Positions 11,291 to 23,377 of a stretch of DNA of 64,000 nt are shown here, one piece after another. Positions within the stretch are counted from its first letter, which is position 1, and each line of letters begins with the position of its first letter. The notes beneath the pieces were generated by a model. The model had not been told where the DNA came from, made no database searches, and worked only from the letters and a program-made list of their open reading frames with translations. Source of the DNA: Trichoplax adhaerens (taxonomy: Eukaryota > Placozoa > Uniplacotomia > Trichoplacea > Trichoplacidae); the NCBI RefSeq assembly GCF_000150275.1, contig NW_002060964.1, positions 571,322 through 635,321 of the forward strand. The letters are read 5' to 3'. Position numbers and translations under genes: made by a program.

Positions 11291-13139
11291 AACAATTAAA
11301 AACCTTCCTAAAACCAATTAATTAATGCTGAACATAAGCTAGTTCATGAAATCATTTTAGGTAATTTGAGGGGGTTTCTAAAGTCCTGTTAGTCAATCTC
11401 GTTAATCATGTCTAAGTTGATTCTAATGAAGCATTTTTGATACGAAATAACAGAATATTATTTTTGCTCTTAATTTGGGACTTTAGCCGGCTATTATTGC
11501 ATATACAGTATTACGCATAATAGCTGGGATCCAATTTTGGACCATCGATATCGAGTCTACAGTATTCTACCCCACTTTACTTTAAAAGGCTTTGATTGAA
11601 TCGTAAGGAGAAGGCATCAGCAATACCTCTGATCATTTTTTAGTATTACGTTCTTTTAGAACTAATTTGAAACTCTACAACACTAGTAGCGTATTATTTA
11701 AATCTCATAGTTACATTATTAGCCGGCCTTTGAAACTCTATAATAAGCACTGTAATGTGATAATTAAATTGTATCATCTGCCGTGCCAATTTAGAAATCT
11801 ACGACTAAAATGCCGTCAAATCACATGCTTTATATTGCTAACTTGAGCCTCTACCACCACCAAAGTAATAACCATTACCTAAAAGAACTGTAAATCAAAG
11901 TTGGAGCAGCCAATTTCGGAATTTTTATTGGTACAAATCTTCCAACTAGACACATATCTTTAACTGTCTTCTTGACTATACGTATATCCTTTATAGGAGT
12001 TTATGCAGTCGAATTGACGTAAACCTGCTATACTATCCTTCGTCCATGGTTGAAAATGCATTTTATAGGTCTGTTATAACTAGAGTAATCCTTTCCTTGG
12101 GCATTCTGGAGCCAATAACCTACAAAGTCTGTTAATATCGACGCTATCTATACTAAAATTGACTTCAGCATTCCGTATCGTATCACTTGAGAAAAATTGA
12201 TCAGAATCTCAATGATACTATTCCAGAATGTTATGAATTGGATCATTTCTAGAGGGAATAGGAAGCATCCAGACTGCATCCATGGATTGATTTCGATCTC
12301 CGAAATCATCAAATTCTAGAACAATCTGCCGGCATCTTAACTATCTAGCCTACATTATATTTATCCCTTATTAGACATTCTACCACCTATCTAAAAACTG
12401 TAAAAACATTGGAGGGTATCTAAACTGTCTACAGTATGCTATAGCCATCTTACGACTGAGGTATCTATCCTCCGCTGCCTTCTCCATGTTATCCATAGTT
12501 ATCCATCATTCGTATCACCACGTTTTTATCATCACGATTTCATCAAAATATTAGCTGAAATTGGATACTCTAACTAGCAAAGATCATTGATAGCATAACT
12601 TCACATGTCTTCTAACCCCAATAAATAACCTGATCAACTGGATTTCCCTATAACATAAACAAATTTGAAAAAATAAAATTATTATTGTAAACGAATGCTT
12701 TGACGCATGAGTGAATTTAATGACGTGAAGAAGTGGCCATTGAGTGATCTACCGGCTTACACCAGGAATCAAACGGACAAGCCGTTTTGTATCTTTAAAG
12801 CTTTATTTTGCCTTTTCTAATGTAGACAGACTGCTATATCAAGCCAAAAAGAAAGCTTTTCTACTGTACCATAGATTAATGGAAAATTTAAATTAAATTT
12901 GTCACCATAGCAATATAGGCAGACAGACAGATCAGCCATTGAATCAAGAATGACAAAGAAGACAAATTCAACCTGTTTAGCTCCTAAAGCGATAATATTG
13001 CTTCTAATAAAAGCCTTTAGCTTCTAATGAAAGCCATATGCCTATAGGGGGAAAGACGGACAAAGCGTTGTCTACAGGAAAATAGATCAATTAGAGATGG
13101 GAACGTGTTATTTTAGTTACAGTTTCTGACACGATTTTT
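11291..13139. other. gene-free stretch
   Basis: I see no exon, RNA gene or strong repeat in this interval; short simple words recur without clear order. Confidence 0.45.
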
Positions 13140-13790
13140 TCGCAATTTTCGGATGTGTAAAGTATCTCGTTGAATGAATTCTAGCAAGTTTGGGGCCATT
13201 TCTAAGTCACCACTATCACCAGCCCTATCAAAGTCTTGATTTTCGTGTAAAGTATTCACCTGAACGAATCTCATCACATTTGTAGTCCTTTCTAACTCAC
13301 AATTATCATCACCACATCAAAATCGTGATTTTCCAATGTGTAAAGGATCCAATTAAACGAATCTCAGCAAGTTTATCGTCCGTTCTAGCTCGCAACTAAT
13401 ATCACCACATCAAAATCTTGATTTGTCAAAGCGTAAAGTATCCAATTAAACGAATCTCATCAAGTCCGTTCTAACTCACAACTATCATCACCACATCAAA
13501 TCTTGATTTTCCGATAAATAAAATATCAAGTTGATCGTCCTTTCCAACTCACAAGTATTATACTATCATATCAAAATCTTCATTTTTTTGCGAGAGATAT
13601 AGTATCAAATTCAATCAATCTTATCAAGTCTATGATCATTCTAACTCCACAAGTAATTTCACGACATTAAAACTTTAATCAACAGATGTGGAAAGTATCA
13701 ATTTGAACGATTGTCATCAAGTTTATCGTCATTTCTAACCCCACAAGTATGATCATGACATCAAAATCTTGATTCAATAGACCAAGTTGG
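13140..13790. repeat. tandem repeat, unit about 80-90 bp, seven to eight copies
   Basis: The unit AAAGTATCCAATTAAACGAA, TCTCATCAAGTTTATCGTCC, TTCTAACTCACAACTATCAT, CACCACATCAAAATCTTGAT repeats with moderate divergence. No open frame persists through it. Confidence 0.75.
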
Positions 13791-14682
13791 GAAATCATTC
13801 TACGTAGAATAATAAAGGATTGCTACATGAACGATTACTTTATGATGAAGGAAGAATATTGATTGATTGTAAACTACACGTATACCGCAGTCTTGGTTAT
13901 TATTTTAATCGTTGTAAAGGGTAAATAAATATTCGGTTAAACGTGTGAGCTGCAATCTGGTTGTACACCATGATCTGGTAAATATTATTTTATATATTCG
14001 ATTCTAGATAGACGAGACAAGAAGTAGACAACGAAAGGAAGACAAGCGACTGTCAAAACTTTGATTCTTCGTTCACAGAGATTGAAATTATTCCGTTTTA
14101 AATCGCTCAAAGTCATTTTTGTCAACCTACTGGAAGAAACGAAAAACTTCGCCAAATTCGTACGTCAATTCAAACTTAATAAAGGCGTTGAAATAGATCA
14201 ACATTGATGGTTTATTTTAATAAGGTAATTTTTATTAATCAATGAGTTTATTCTGAGTCATCATCTCCATGGCATAACCAAGTATATACAGGTGCCCGAC
14301 AAGAACGCTAACAGAACAAGTATAAATAACTCACTTATAAGCTGGAGAATACTCATTTGAGAGGACGTTATTACGAATTAACCAATCTTCATCGTTGCTT
14401 ATCCAAGACTGTTGACCAACTTAATTTTATGTCGCCTGGACGGTACTAATTGGAGACAGACAATATCTTTCTACTTCCTTATTTCTATGTTGCTTTGCAT
14501 TTTCTTACCTCAATAAGACTGAATATAAATAGTCAGTCAAAAAAGAAGATTGGATTAACGATCCTTGTTGATACTATATTTAAAGAGAAATCATCATCCG
14601 AGTAAGTTTTAGAGTGGATTCTTATCCAACCAAGAAATTGAATTATCCTTGTAGTAAAGAAAGCCATCATCTAAAAGTCTCT
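13791..14682. other. upstream region of the nucleoside transporter gene
   Basis: No complete exon is visible. The transporter frame is open back to 14584 but has no ATG there. A donor-like CGAGTAAGT at about 14599 could end a 5' UTR exon, so the true start may lie slightly upstream of 14683. Confidence 0.4.
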
Positions 14683-17600
14683 ATGGGTAAAGAGGACATT
14701 GATCTCAATACCATGAATATTACCGTTGCAGCTCACAAAAGCTATCCTTCATCAGAAAGTTTAAAGGAACCTCCAATCGACCAAAATGAATTAATGGCTG
14801 CAGCATCCATTGCTGGATCATTGGATCTACATTATGAGGATGAATTTACTTTATCAACAAATTTCCATGTAAGAGAAAACTTGAAAGTTGTTTAACCACA
14901 TGTTACACGATATTTATATTTGTACTGATTTGAAATTGCGCTTGATGATGGGTTAGAATGGAGTTTCCTACCCATCGGCAGCCTTCTCGGTGGATGATAT
15001 CGAAGCAGCGAAGAAAAGAACATTGCGAGCATCAAATCCAACCATTTTAATTGGCGAAAATGGCCTAGATTCCTTGCCATCTCTCAAGACGACCCAAAAT
15101 AAGAAGAAAATAGACAGGCCAAAGTCGATCGCAGTCAATGATGAAGAGGATAAGGACAGGTTAGAATGAAAATGCATCCTAGGCTAATCTAATTTCCATT
15201 GACTTTATGTTCCAACATGAACTTGATATCCAACCGGCGTCCTGACGGCCCATCTCGGTATCCTTCTTTTATCCTCTATTTAAATTTAAATACTTTATCA
15301 TTGAGATATCATGGATAGGATTCATTTCCTTGGTATCCCTAGGTATTGCATGGTTAACTATTGTAGTCTTGCCATTTGTCTTGAACAGGTCTATCCTACC
15401 TTGACCGATCCTATAGGCTTAAGTCTTGTTCCATCTTTTTCTTTTTATTCGTTTACATTAATTATGCTGTGACCCCGAAATTAATCAGAGTTCATGGTTG
15501 ACATCATGATTCTCAGTAGGAATTCGTAAAGGGGATCAAAGTGACAGCTATGTTAATTAAAGTAAACATAAATGGACCAGATTCTTCCCAATTTTTCTAT
15601 CACATGCCCGGCTTAGACCATATCTTGCTCCTTTTCTATCTTCTTTCTTGTACTCGGCTCCATGGAGCCTTAATCCGCAAAAATAAATCCATAGGGCTGA
15701 TATCAATCTCGGCAAGAAATTTGCTTCAATGGAATGCGCGATAGCTATACATAGTAAAGTTTGCTTTAATTTACATCACCAGATTTTGAATGTCTTCAAG
15801 CAGAATCATGACATCCATGCTCATTAACCTTAAGCGAAATGATTCCTTATCCTCCTCCACTTAAACTTAGCCTTAACTTATGTCACGAGTTTTAAATATT
15901 TTTAAACGGTATCAATGACAGCTATGCTAATTCAACTTTAAGCGAAATGATTCGCTATCCTCCCCAGCTTAAAGTTAGTCTAAACTTATGTCACGAGTTT
16001 TAAATGCTTTTAAACACTATTAATGACAGCTATGCTAATTCAATTTAAATAAATTGACGAAATAATTCCTTATCACCCTCAGTTTAAAGGTAGCTCTAAT
16101 TTATGCCACGAGTTTTAAATGCTTTAAGCAGTATAAATGGCAGCTATGCTAATTCAACTTAAATAAATTGACGAAATAATTCTTTATCACTCTCAGTTTG
16201 AAGTTAGCCTTAACTTATGTTACGAGTTTTAAATGCTTTTAAACGGTGTCAATCACAGTCATGCTAATTAAACTTACACGAAATGATTCTCTATCCTCCT
16301 CAGCTTAAAGTTAGCCTTAATTTATGTCACGAGTTTTAAATACTTTTAGATGGTATCAATGACAGCTATGCAAATTCAACTTAAATAAATTGACGAAATA
16401 ATTCCTTATCCTCCTCAGCTTGACATTAAGGCAATCTGTAGTACATTGCATAAGCTCGACGCATACTGTAGAATAGTATTATTTCTACTAGTAATTTTTC
16501 ATTTTGGTAGTTAGCAACTTGACCACTTTTTTTACTGCTTGTAGAGCAATTCTATATTTCATGCAACGCCGCATCAAATAGTATTTCAGTATTGTGATCT
16601 ACACTTATTGAGTAAAATAAATATTGAACTAGGGTCATTAGCTTAGCATAAAAGTAAATCCTAATTACCAATTCATCTTATGCTATGATTAAAGTTAACC
16701 TACTTGCTCCATCTCCATAACCAAGAGGGTAAACTATAGCTTCATAGATAGACTTACGTTAGCATTGTTTAAATAGCTCTAAATCAGACATTAATAGAAC
16801 TAATGAAAACTTGAGTAAATTCACATATGTATGCTTACTAATTGAACATATCAAAAGAATACATTGAATGCGAAATTAATTTAGCCCCATTAGCTGGCAT
16901 TAATTTCGCTAAAAATTTTAAAAAAGGTTATTCCATTTTTACTGCACAGTCCCAACTATTCTTTTAAACTTCATGGTTATGAATTCAACATATCATCCTG
17001 GTCAAATTTGAACACTAAGTGGAGTTAATTTCATAGGCCGATATCAAACTTTTAATCTATGCGTAAAAACGTGACGCTAAATTTATTTAAATTATTCCGT
17101 TTATTTTCATTACAAAAATTTGCATATCATCCAGCTGGTACTGATTAACGTAGCTTAAAATTTAACTGATGTATTTTGGTGAATAATTTCCCTTAATCAA
17201 GGTAAATTAATCTTAGCCTTACGTATATCATCCCTGTTGCTAGAATAGATAAATCTAGATTTGCGTGAAATACGTGCATACTACAGCTGTTCATATCCTG
17301 AGCTGAGCTGGTTTAAAATTGACGATATCGAATCTAATCCATCGTTCAATTTTCGTGATCTACAGTACTTGATTGAGTTAAGGCCAGTCTGAAATCGACC
17401 GCAATGTTAAGCCCATAATAATTTGTATCAAATTATTGCCATTAATAACCCATATAAATAACTTATAATCGTATTAAATATTCGATAGACAGATATCCTG
17501 AACCTAAAGGTTTTATCATTACTAACATCAATATTTTCATTCTCTTTTAATGATAATTAGGTATAATTTAGGCTATTTTATCCTCTTCCTCTTTGGCATG

Positions 17601-20600
17601 ACCACCTTATTGCCATGGTATACCTATATCACTGCGACAGCGGTAAGATACCTACCACTGTATTCGATACATATTGTAGAGAAGATTGCACATATAAATA
17701 TACAGAAAACTTAAAATGATCATTTATTTCCGAGATATTTATTCAATGACGTTGATCTTGCTAGTATATTGAATATCAATTTTAATGTTAGATTAACATC
17801 ATATCAATCATAAATAGTTCTCGTCACTATTGATGTTATACTTTACTACTTCCTTCAGTAACATAAAGACTGAAATTGATTTATCTAGGTATTATAGCGA
17901 CTTGTATTTGACATACAAATTGAATATAAAAATTCAGAGTACGAATAAATTAAAGCAATCATGAATGTCTCTAGTTATATTCAGTGCTATTTTTGACTTC
18001 TTTGAGTAATATAACTTATATCTTATCCACAAATTGAATGCAAAAATTGAGAGCAAGAGTAAATCAAAACCATCATAAACAGCTCTCTTTATCGTCAATA
18101 TCATTTCTTTCTCCTTTCAGTATTATGAAGATTACAAATTTAAACAAGTGGATGACCGTCGTAATTTTAAGCAAGATTTTCAAAGTTTTATTGCCTTGGC
18201 TGCTTCTATCCCTAATCTTGTCGTTATGGTTATAAATATTTTCTTACAGCATCGGTGAGCATATAAACTTCTACAAATTAGTCCGTCATCATAACTATGA
18301 GTAAGATAGTTTTGAGGTCTGAGATGGCGCCGATAGATTCATCTATCACACCATTAAAAAGTATCAGTAGTGATTGCAGTTTCGGTGATCTTAGGCACAG
18401 AATATTTACTCTTTATTAAGCGAGTTTGTAGATTGCTAGCTCTCAACAACTTCTATTTCAATATTTTCAGGATATCCCTCATAGCCCGTTTTGTAGGATC
18501 TTTAATAGCAATTATTTCTATCTTTGCCGTAACTTTAATCTTTATTTACATTGATACGTCAGCATGTGAGTACATTAACTACTACTGATGATTGAAATTT
18601 AAATGAAAGAATTATTCTAATATGTTATTATTACTATTCTACCACTACGCTACTTAGGGACAGAAGGCTTCTTTAATATAACATTAATTAGCATCGTTAT
18701 ATCTAATGGTAATGATCTCCGCATCTAAATACAGTTATATTCTCTACTCATAAAAAGTTTTCTCAATGAATATAGATTGATATTTTATTTGCTATGTTGA
18801 GATGCGTATATTCAATTAATTAAATTAAATAAGTAAACCAAACCTTACAGGTACATCTAATGACTAGCCAGTAAATGCATTATCTTATATATATTTATGT
18901 TATGTTATAGCTGCATCATCATTATTCCAGAGTTCGACTTTTGGGTTAGCCGGCCATTTCCCACAAAAATACACTCAAGCCGTAGCAAATGGCCAGGTAA
19001 ATTTCTACCTCTACCGTATGCAATATAAGATTTTCAGGAATTGAGTTTCAATTTTTATGAAACCTCTAATCTGAAACCATAATGTTACATTCAAATTTTA
19101 ATTTAATAGGGACTGATTGGTACTGCTATTCCAGTTATTGCAGTACTCAGCGTTGTTGTTAATCCAAATCCAACAGACAGTGCTTTAGCTTATTTCCTTT
19201 CCTGCCTATTTGTTTTAATCTTAACGTTGGTCAGTCTTATTTATCTAACTAAAATGGTAAGTTATAGTTTTTGCATTATGAAAGTAAGAAAAGCTAATGA
19301 ATACCGCGGCTTGCAGTAAATTCCAGAACTAATTTTTATATTTCCAATTGACTCTCGAAATAGAAATTTATTAAGAATCATGTCAGTCTTAGAAACAGAA
19401 GGAAAAGTAAGATTGATTGCTAATACACAACACTACGCAATATCCTGCAATAATATTTGCGGCCTTCTTTTATACTTTATATCCACCAAAATGCTGTTTA
19501 GGCATATCTCATTTCCAGATTTATGTTTACGCACAGGTGTAATACGAAATGGAAAGGAAGTTGAAATTGGTAAGGTAAAGCCAGAATATCGTAAAGTTTT
19601 TAAACAGGTAATTTTAAAATTAAATTAAAATGCGATCCAAAATGTTTAAACTTATAATCTATACAGTCTTAACAGAAGCTAACTTGCTTTTAATCAAGTA
19701 TTCAACATGACTGATCTTTCACATGCAATCTAGATTTGGCTATTGCTATTCTCAAATTGGCTCAATTTTTTTATCACATTGGCATGTTTCCCTGCCGTCT
19801 GTGCTAATATAAGATCGATGGATAGCGATCCTGATCATCTTTGGAGTGGTAGGCTCTATCATCATTTTATCACATAATATTTGGTACCTTTTACTTACTT
19901 TGATTATTTTTCAACCATTATAAGGAAAGTTATTCACGCCTGTAGCAACATTTTTAATGTTCGGATTAACGGACTGGATAGGCAAAGCAGCAGCAGCATG
20001 GATACCTGTGGTAAATATCATTATAGCATATTTATTTCATCTGTATATAAATCAATCATCAGTGTTGGTAGATTTACTTTTGCTAATAAGTGACTACTTA
20101 TACTGATGTTTAATGCTATATTTTGCTAGCCAAAGAGACATCAAGTTTGGTTGGTAATATGTCGAATCGCTTTCGTACCAGTATTTATTTTCTGCAATTA
20201 TAAACCTCATCTTCGGACTATACCCGTCATTTTTAACCACGATGGATATTACTTTGTATTTATGATTCTATTTGGATTAAGTAACGGCTTAATTGGGACG
20301 CGAATTATGATGTCTGCTCCTGAGTAAGTCAAACTTGATACAATGTTCGAAAAATAGTTACTAGATTGTGTTGTTGTGCGTAGATTAGCGGATTACATTA
20401 CCTCATAACTTTCTACTGCCACCATACACAATCAGCTGGACTGTATAATACAAAAAATTGCGGCAAATGTAACGTTGAAAATACTATAATACCCACAATT
20501 CTGCCTTTAATCAGATCCAATTTCTAATTTGAATATGAAAATGTTAACAAAACTAGTATTTCGTATTATAATCATCGCAATCCATAAATCTTACTGAAAG

Positions 20601-20889
20601 ATGTAATAACAGCTTCTCGAACCTAATTCTCACCTAAATTATTATTTTTACGCTTGGAAATGGAATATAATTAAATGAAGGAATTACAGTATGTTACTAT
20701 AGCATGTGCAAAAAATTTAACCCGTACTTATTCAGTTCTGAATGTGTTATTCTCAAACCAAAAATCTACAGATCAGTAGCACCAAACCAACGCGGATTAG
20801 CAGGGACGATGATGTCTGCTTTTGTCGTCATTGGAATATTTACTGGGTCTTTACTCTCTCTCCTCATCTCTCACTTAGTTCAAATGTAA
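14683..20889 (+). CDS. equilibrative nucleoside transporter (ENT/SLC29 family) with long cytosolic N-terminus
   Basis: Exons: 14683-14868, 14957-15159, 17561-17642, 18121-18254, 18471-18565, 18658-18708, 18911-18996, 19110-19256, 19364-19406, 19519-19607, 19734-19848, 19925-20010, 20130-20323, 20772-20889. All phases agree and give 542 residues. The protein is a polytopic membrane carrier for nucleosides or nucleobases. ENT signatures occur in order: DRY before TM1, then LLPW in TM1 (about residues 132-152); FQSSTFGLAG with FPQKYTQ and NGQ (about 258-280); VFKQIWLL; LFTPVATFLMFGLTDWIGK; CRIAFVPVFIFCNY; LRTIPVIF; and GLSNGL with a final GSLLS helix. The start is the first in-frame ATG, but the frame stays open further upstream. 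The N-terminus of about 130 residues is hydrophilic and much longer than the roughly 10 residues before DRY in human ENT1. Intron 2 is 2.4 kb and contains a tandem array. Confidence 0.9.
15770..16430. repeat. intronic tandem repeat, unit about 110-120 bp, five to six copies
   Basis: Inside intron 2 of the nucleoside transporter the unit ATGACAGCTATGCTAATTCA, ACTTAAATAAATTGACGAAA, TAATTCCTTATCCTCCTCAG, CTTAAAGTTAGCCTTAACTT, ATGTCACGAGTTTTAAATGC recurs. A diverged first element appears near 15541. Some copies lack the middle block. Confidence 0.75.
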
Positions 20890-22999
20890 AATTGGCTCTA
20901 ACAACTTAACTGATGGCTTCTTGCATCGTAATAAGAATTTAAAATGCAAAATGTTCGTAAAGTAGAAAATTAAAAAAGATTTATTATATCAATTATTTTA
21001 CTTATTGTAACTTACAAAGATGACAGCTATAATTGATAAATTAACGTTCTATTAGAAACTATTCTGCTATTCTTCATAGTATATTGAATATGATTTTTCG
21101 TTAAATTATATCTGTTTTTATTGCTGTATTTTTAACATTAAATAGAACCTTTAATAGTAACTGACTAATTGTATACCACATACGATTCAATTTCTTATTT
21201 AGCAGCAATTCTTTAATTGTTATACTGGCTAATAAATAATTATTTAATAGGGCACACATTAATTATCTTTAAAGTGGTTAATGCAGTCTATTACCTCAGT
21301 AGTACTAAATTAAGATTACATAGCTTAATTGATATTACTAGTGTTATTCCTTGGCTCATTTCCCGAACATTTTAAGATTGAATTCGTATTATGAGATTTT
21401 TAAATGTTTACGGTATGATATAGTAAGGACTTTAGCATTTATTTCCTTCAACTTTCTATCTTAAAGAATGATCGAATTTAATAATTCCTTCGATGATGAT
21501 TCATTTTAATCACAGCAATTACCAGATTAATGTTATGATACCGTACTATTATTAAGGAAGCAGTAGTGTTTTAACTCGTCAAAGTTACATACGTTAAATT
21601 TCTCCTTCAATCATTATTCATGTTATTATTTTAAATTATGCGTTGCAATGGATGTGAATGCATGCGCAATTGAAGCTCCCAATACGAGAATAACAGGGAT
21701 TTATTTTATCCTATCTTATTACCCGGAATGAAATAGTTTAGATTTTGCGATAATAAAAGTATACCGTATCTATCTTATTTATTAACTATCCTTATAACTA
21801 CTGCAATCGATTAACAAATACCTTGTTCAATTTTGTAAAATTTCTATAATTACTGTTACTATTACTATAACTATTATTATTACTAGTTATCATGATATTC
21901 TAATACCTGCAACTTTTCCTTGGCTGACGAGTTGCTATAATTTTTACATGATCACATGTGATAAGTTGTTTATTCTTACGTTGAATCATAATTTACTTAC
22001 GTTATTCGAAGCATAAGAGATAGTGCTATTTGGAATACTTAAATTTTTCGAAATAACTTTAAGCAAAATCCACGAGTCCTACATGAAAAATTCATAGATC
22101 ATCTCTATTGTCATTAAACCATTAATAGCTGTACTTTAACTCATTTCTTCGCAAATATCTTTTTTTATCAAAGAATCTCTGGAAAGTATTAATAATCTTT
22201 ATTTAGGAAATATCGTTGTACCTTAACGGAAATTGTACTAATTGTTAGCTTCAAGAGCATTAGAATCGACAACTGCAGGATATCTAATTCTACAGTGCAG
22301 CTATTTCAGTGTTCAGTATGGGACACTTCTTATTTATCATTCCTTAGGTACTATACTCCTCCATATTGAATATAGTACCTTGCTCATCATATTAAACTTA
22401 TTAATTCTCACTTATAGAGCAATTTACGCTTTTATTTTTATTCTGCATAAAGCTACGTCTTCATTAACTTGTTAGCAAACCCGAATAATTAAGTCCTTGT
22501 TGTATACGCTACTAGATGGGATTAACTACGGCTATAATACATGGTGCATAACATCCAATTTTATTTACAGCTAAATAAAATGCTTTTTCAGATTTGCATT
22601 CATCGGCTGTTTTGTGACATGATCACAAAATTGTAAAACAATTTTCAATCCATTAATCAGTTCAACCGCAGGTAGTAGGCCTACTAGTCTATAATTTTCT
22701 GTTGTGGCTGTATTAAAATAAAACGAGTCCGCTATATGCATAAAAAAAGTTATTTTTCTATATAAAGTGAATATTCCAGTCATATTACATTGGATTAAAT
22801 ATCGATATAAAATTAGATTGTAGAAACATATTAAACTCCTAATTTTGAAGCACGTTTACGGATTTGTTCAACAATAGAGAATTTAATAGTCTGCGCAGCC
22901 AATACAACATTTACACAGTAGATCATTTAGTGAAATACATGTTGTGAATAATCAAATATTCATTTATACGCGTAAAATAACAGCCAATACTTTTTATTA
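20890..22999. other. gene-free stretch between the transporter and the TPR-CARD gene
   Basis: AT-rich intergenic DNA. An AATAAA near 21231 might serve the transporter transcript. Open frames at 22242-22475 (+) and 22571-22783 (-) show no domain or splice logic. Confidence 0.45.
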
Positions 23000-23375
23000 T
23001 GATTATTAGTACTCCTCAAGAATTTTAGTGTGCCGTGATGTATAAGTAACTTGTAGATTGCACGATAATTACGGTACATTTAAGAATAAGAAATATTGTA
23101 CACTTGAAGTTAGTTTATTATCAAAGTTGCATTTACCTTTCACTTTAAATGTCACGATAGGATTAAGATTTTAAGTTACTTATTTCTAAATACTTTCCCC
23201 TACAATTACTAGTACTCTTCAAGAATCTAAGTGTGCCATAATGTATAAGGAACATGTAGATTGTACCATAATTACATTTAAGAATAAGAAGTATTGTACG
23301 TTTGAAGGTAGTTTATTATCAAAGTCTTACTTATCCTTGCATTCTAAATTTTACGAAAGGATTCAGGCTTTAAGT
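23000..23375. repeat. direct duplication of about 190 bp
   Basis: A block running from TAGTACTCCTCAAGAATTTT through GTGTGCC, TGTAGATTG, TTTAAGAATAAGAA, AGTTTATTATCAAAGT to GGATTAAGATTTTAAGTTA occurs twice in tandem (about 23005-23195 and 23205-23380). The second copy abuts the CARD exon stop codon, so one or both may lie in its 3' UTR. Confidence 0.75.
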
Positions 23376-23377
23376 TA

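Noticed and set aside
13140-13790. CRISPR-like appearance of the 85-bp array
   Set aside because: Repeats are contiguous and diverged without unique spacers, in a eukaryotic context.
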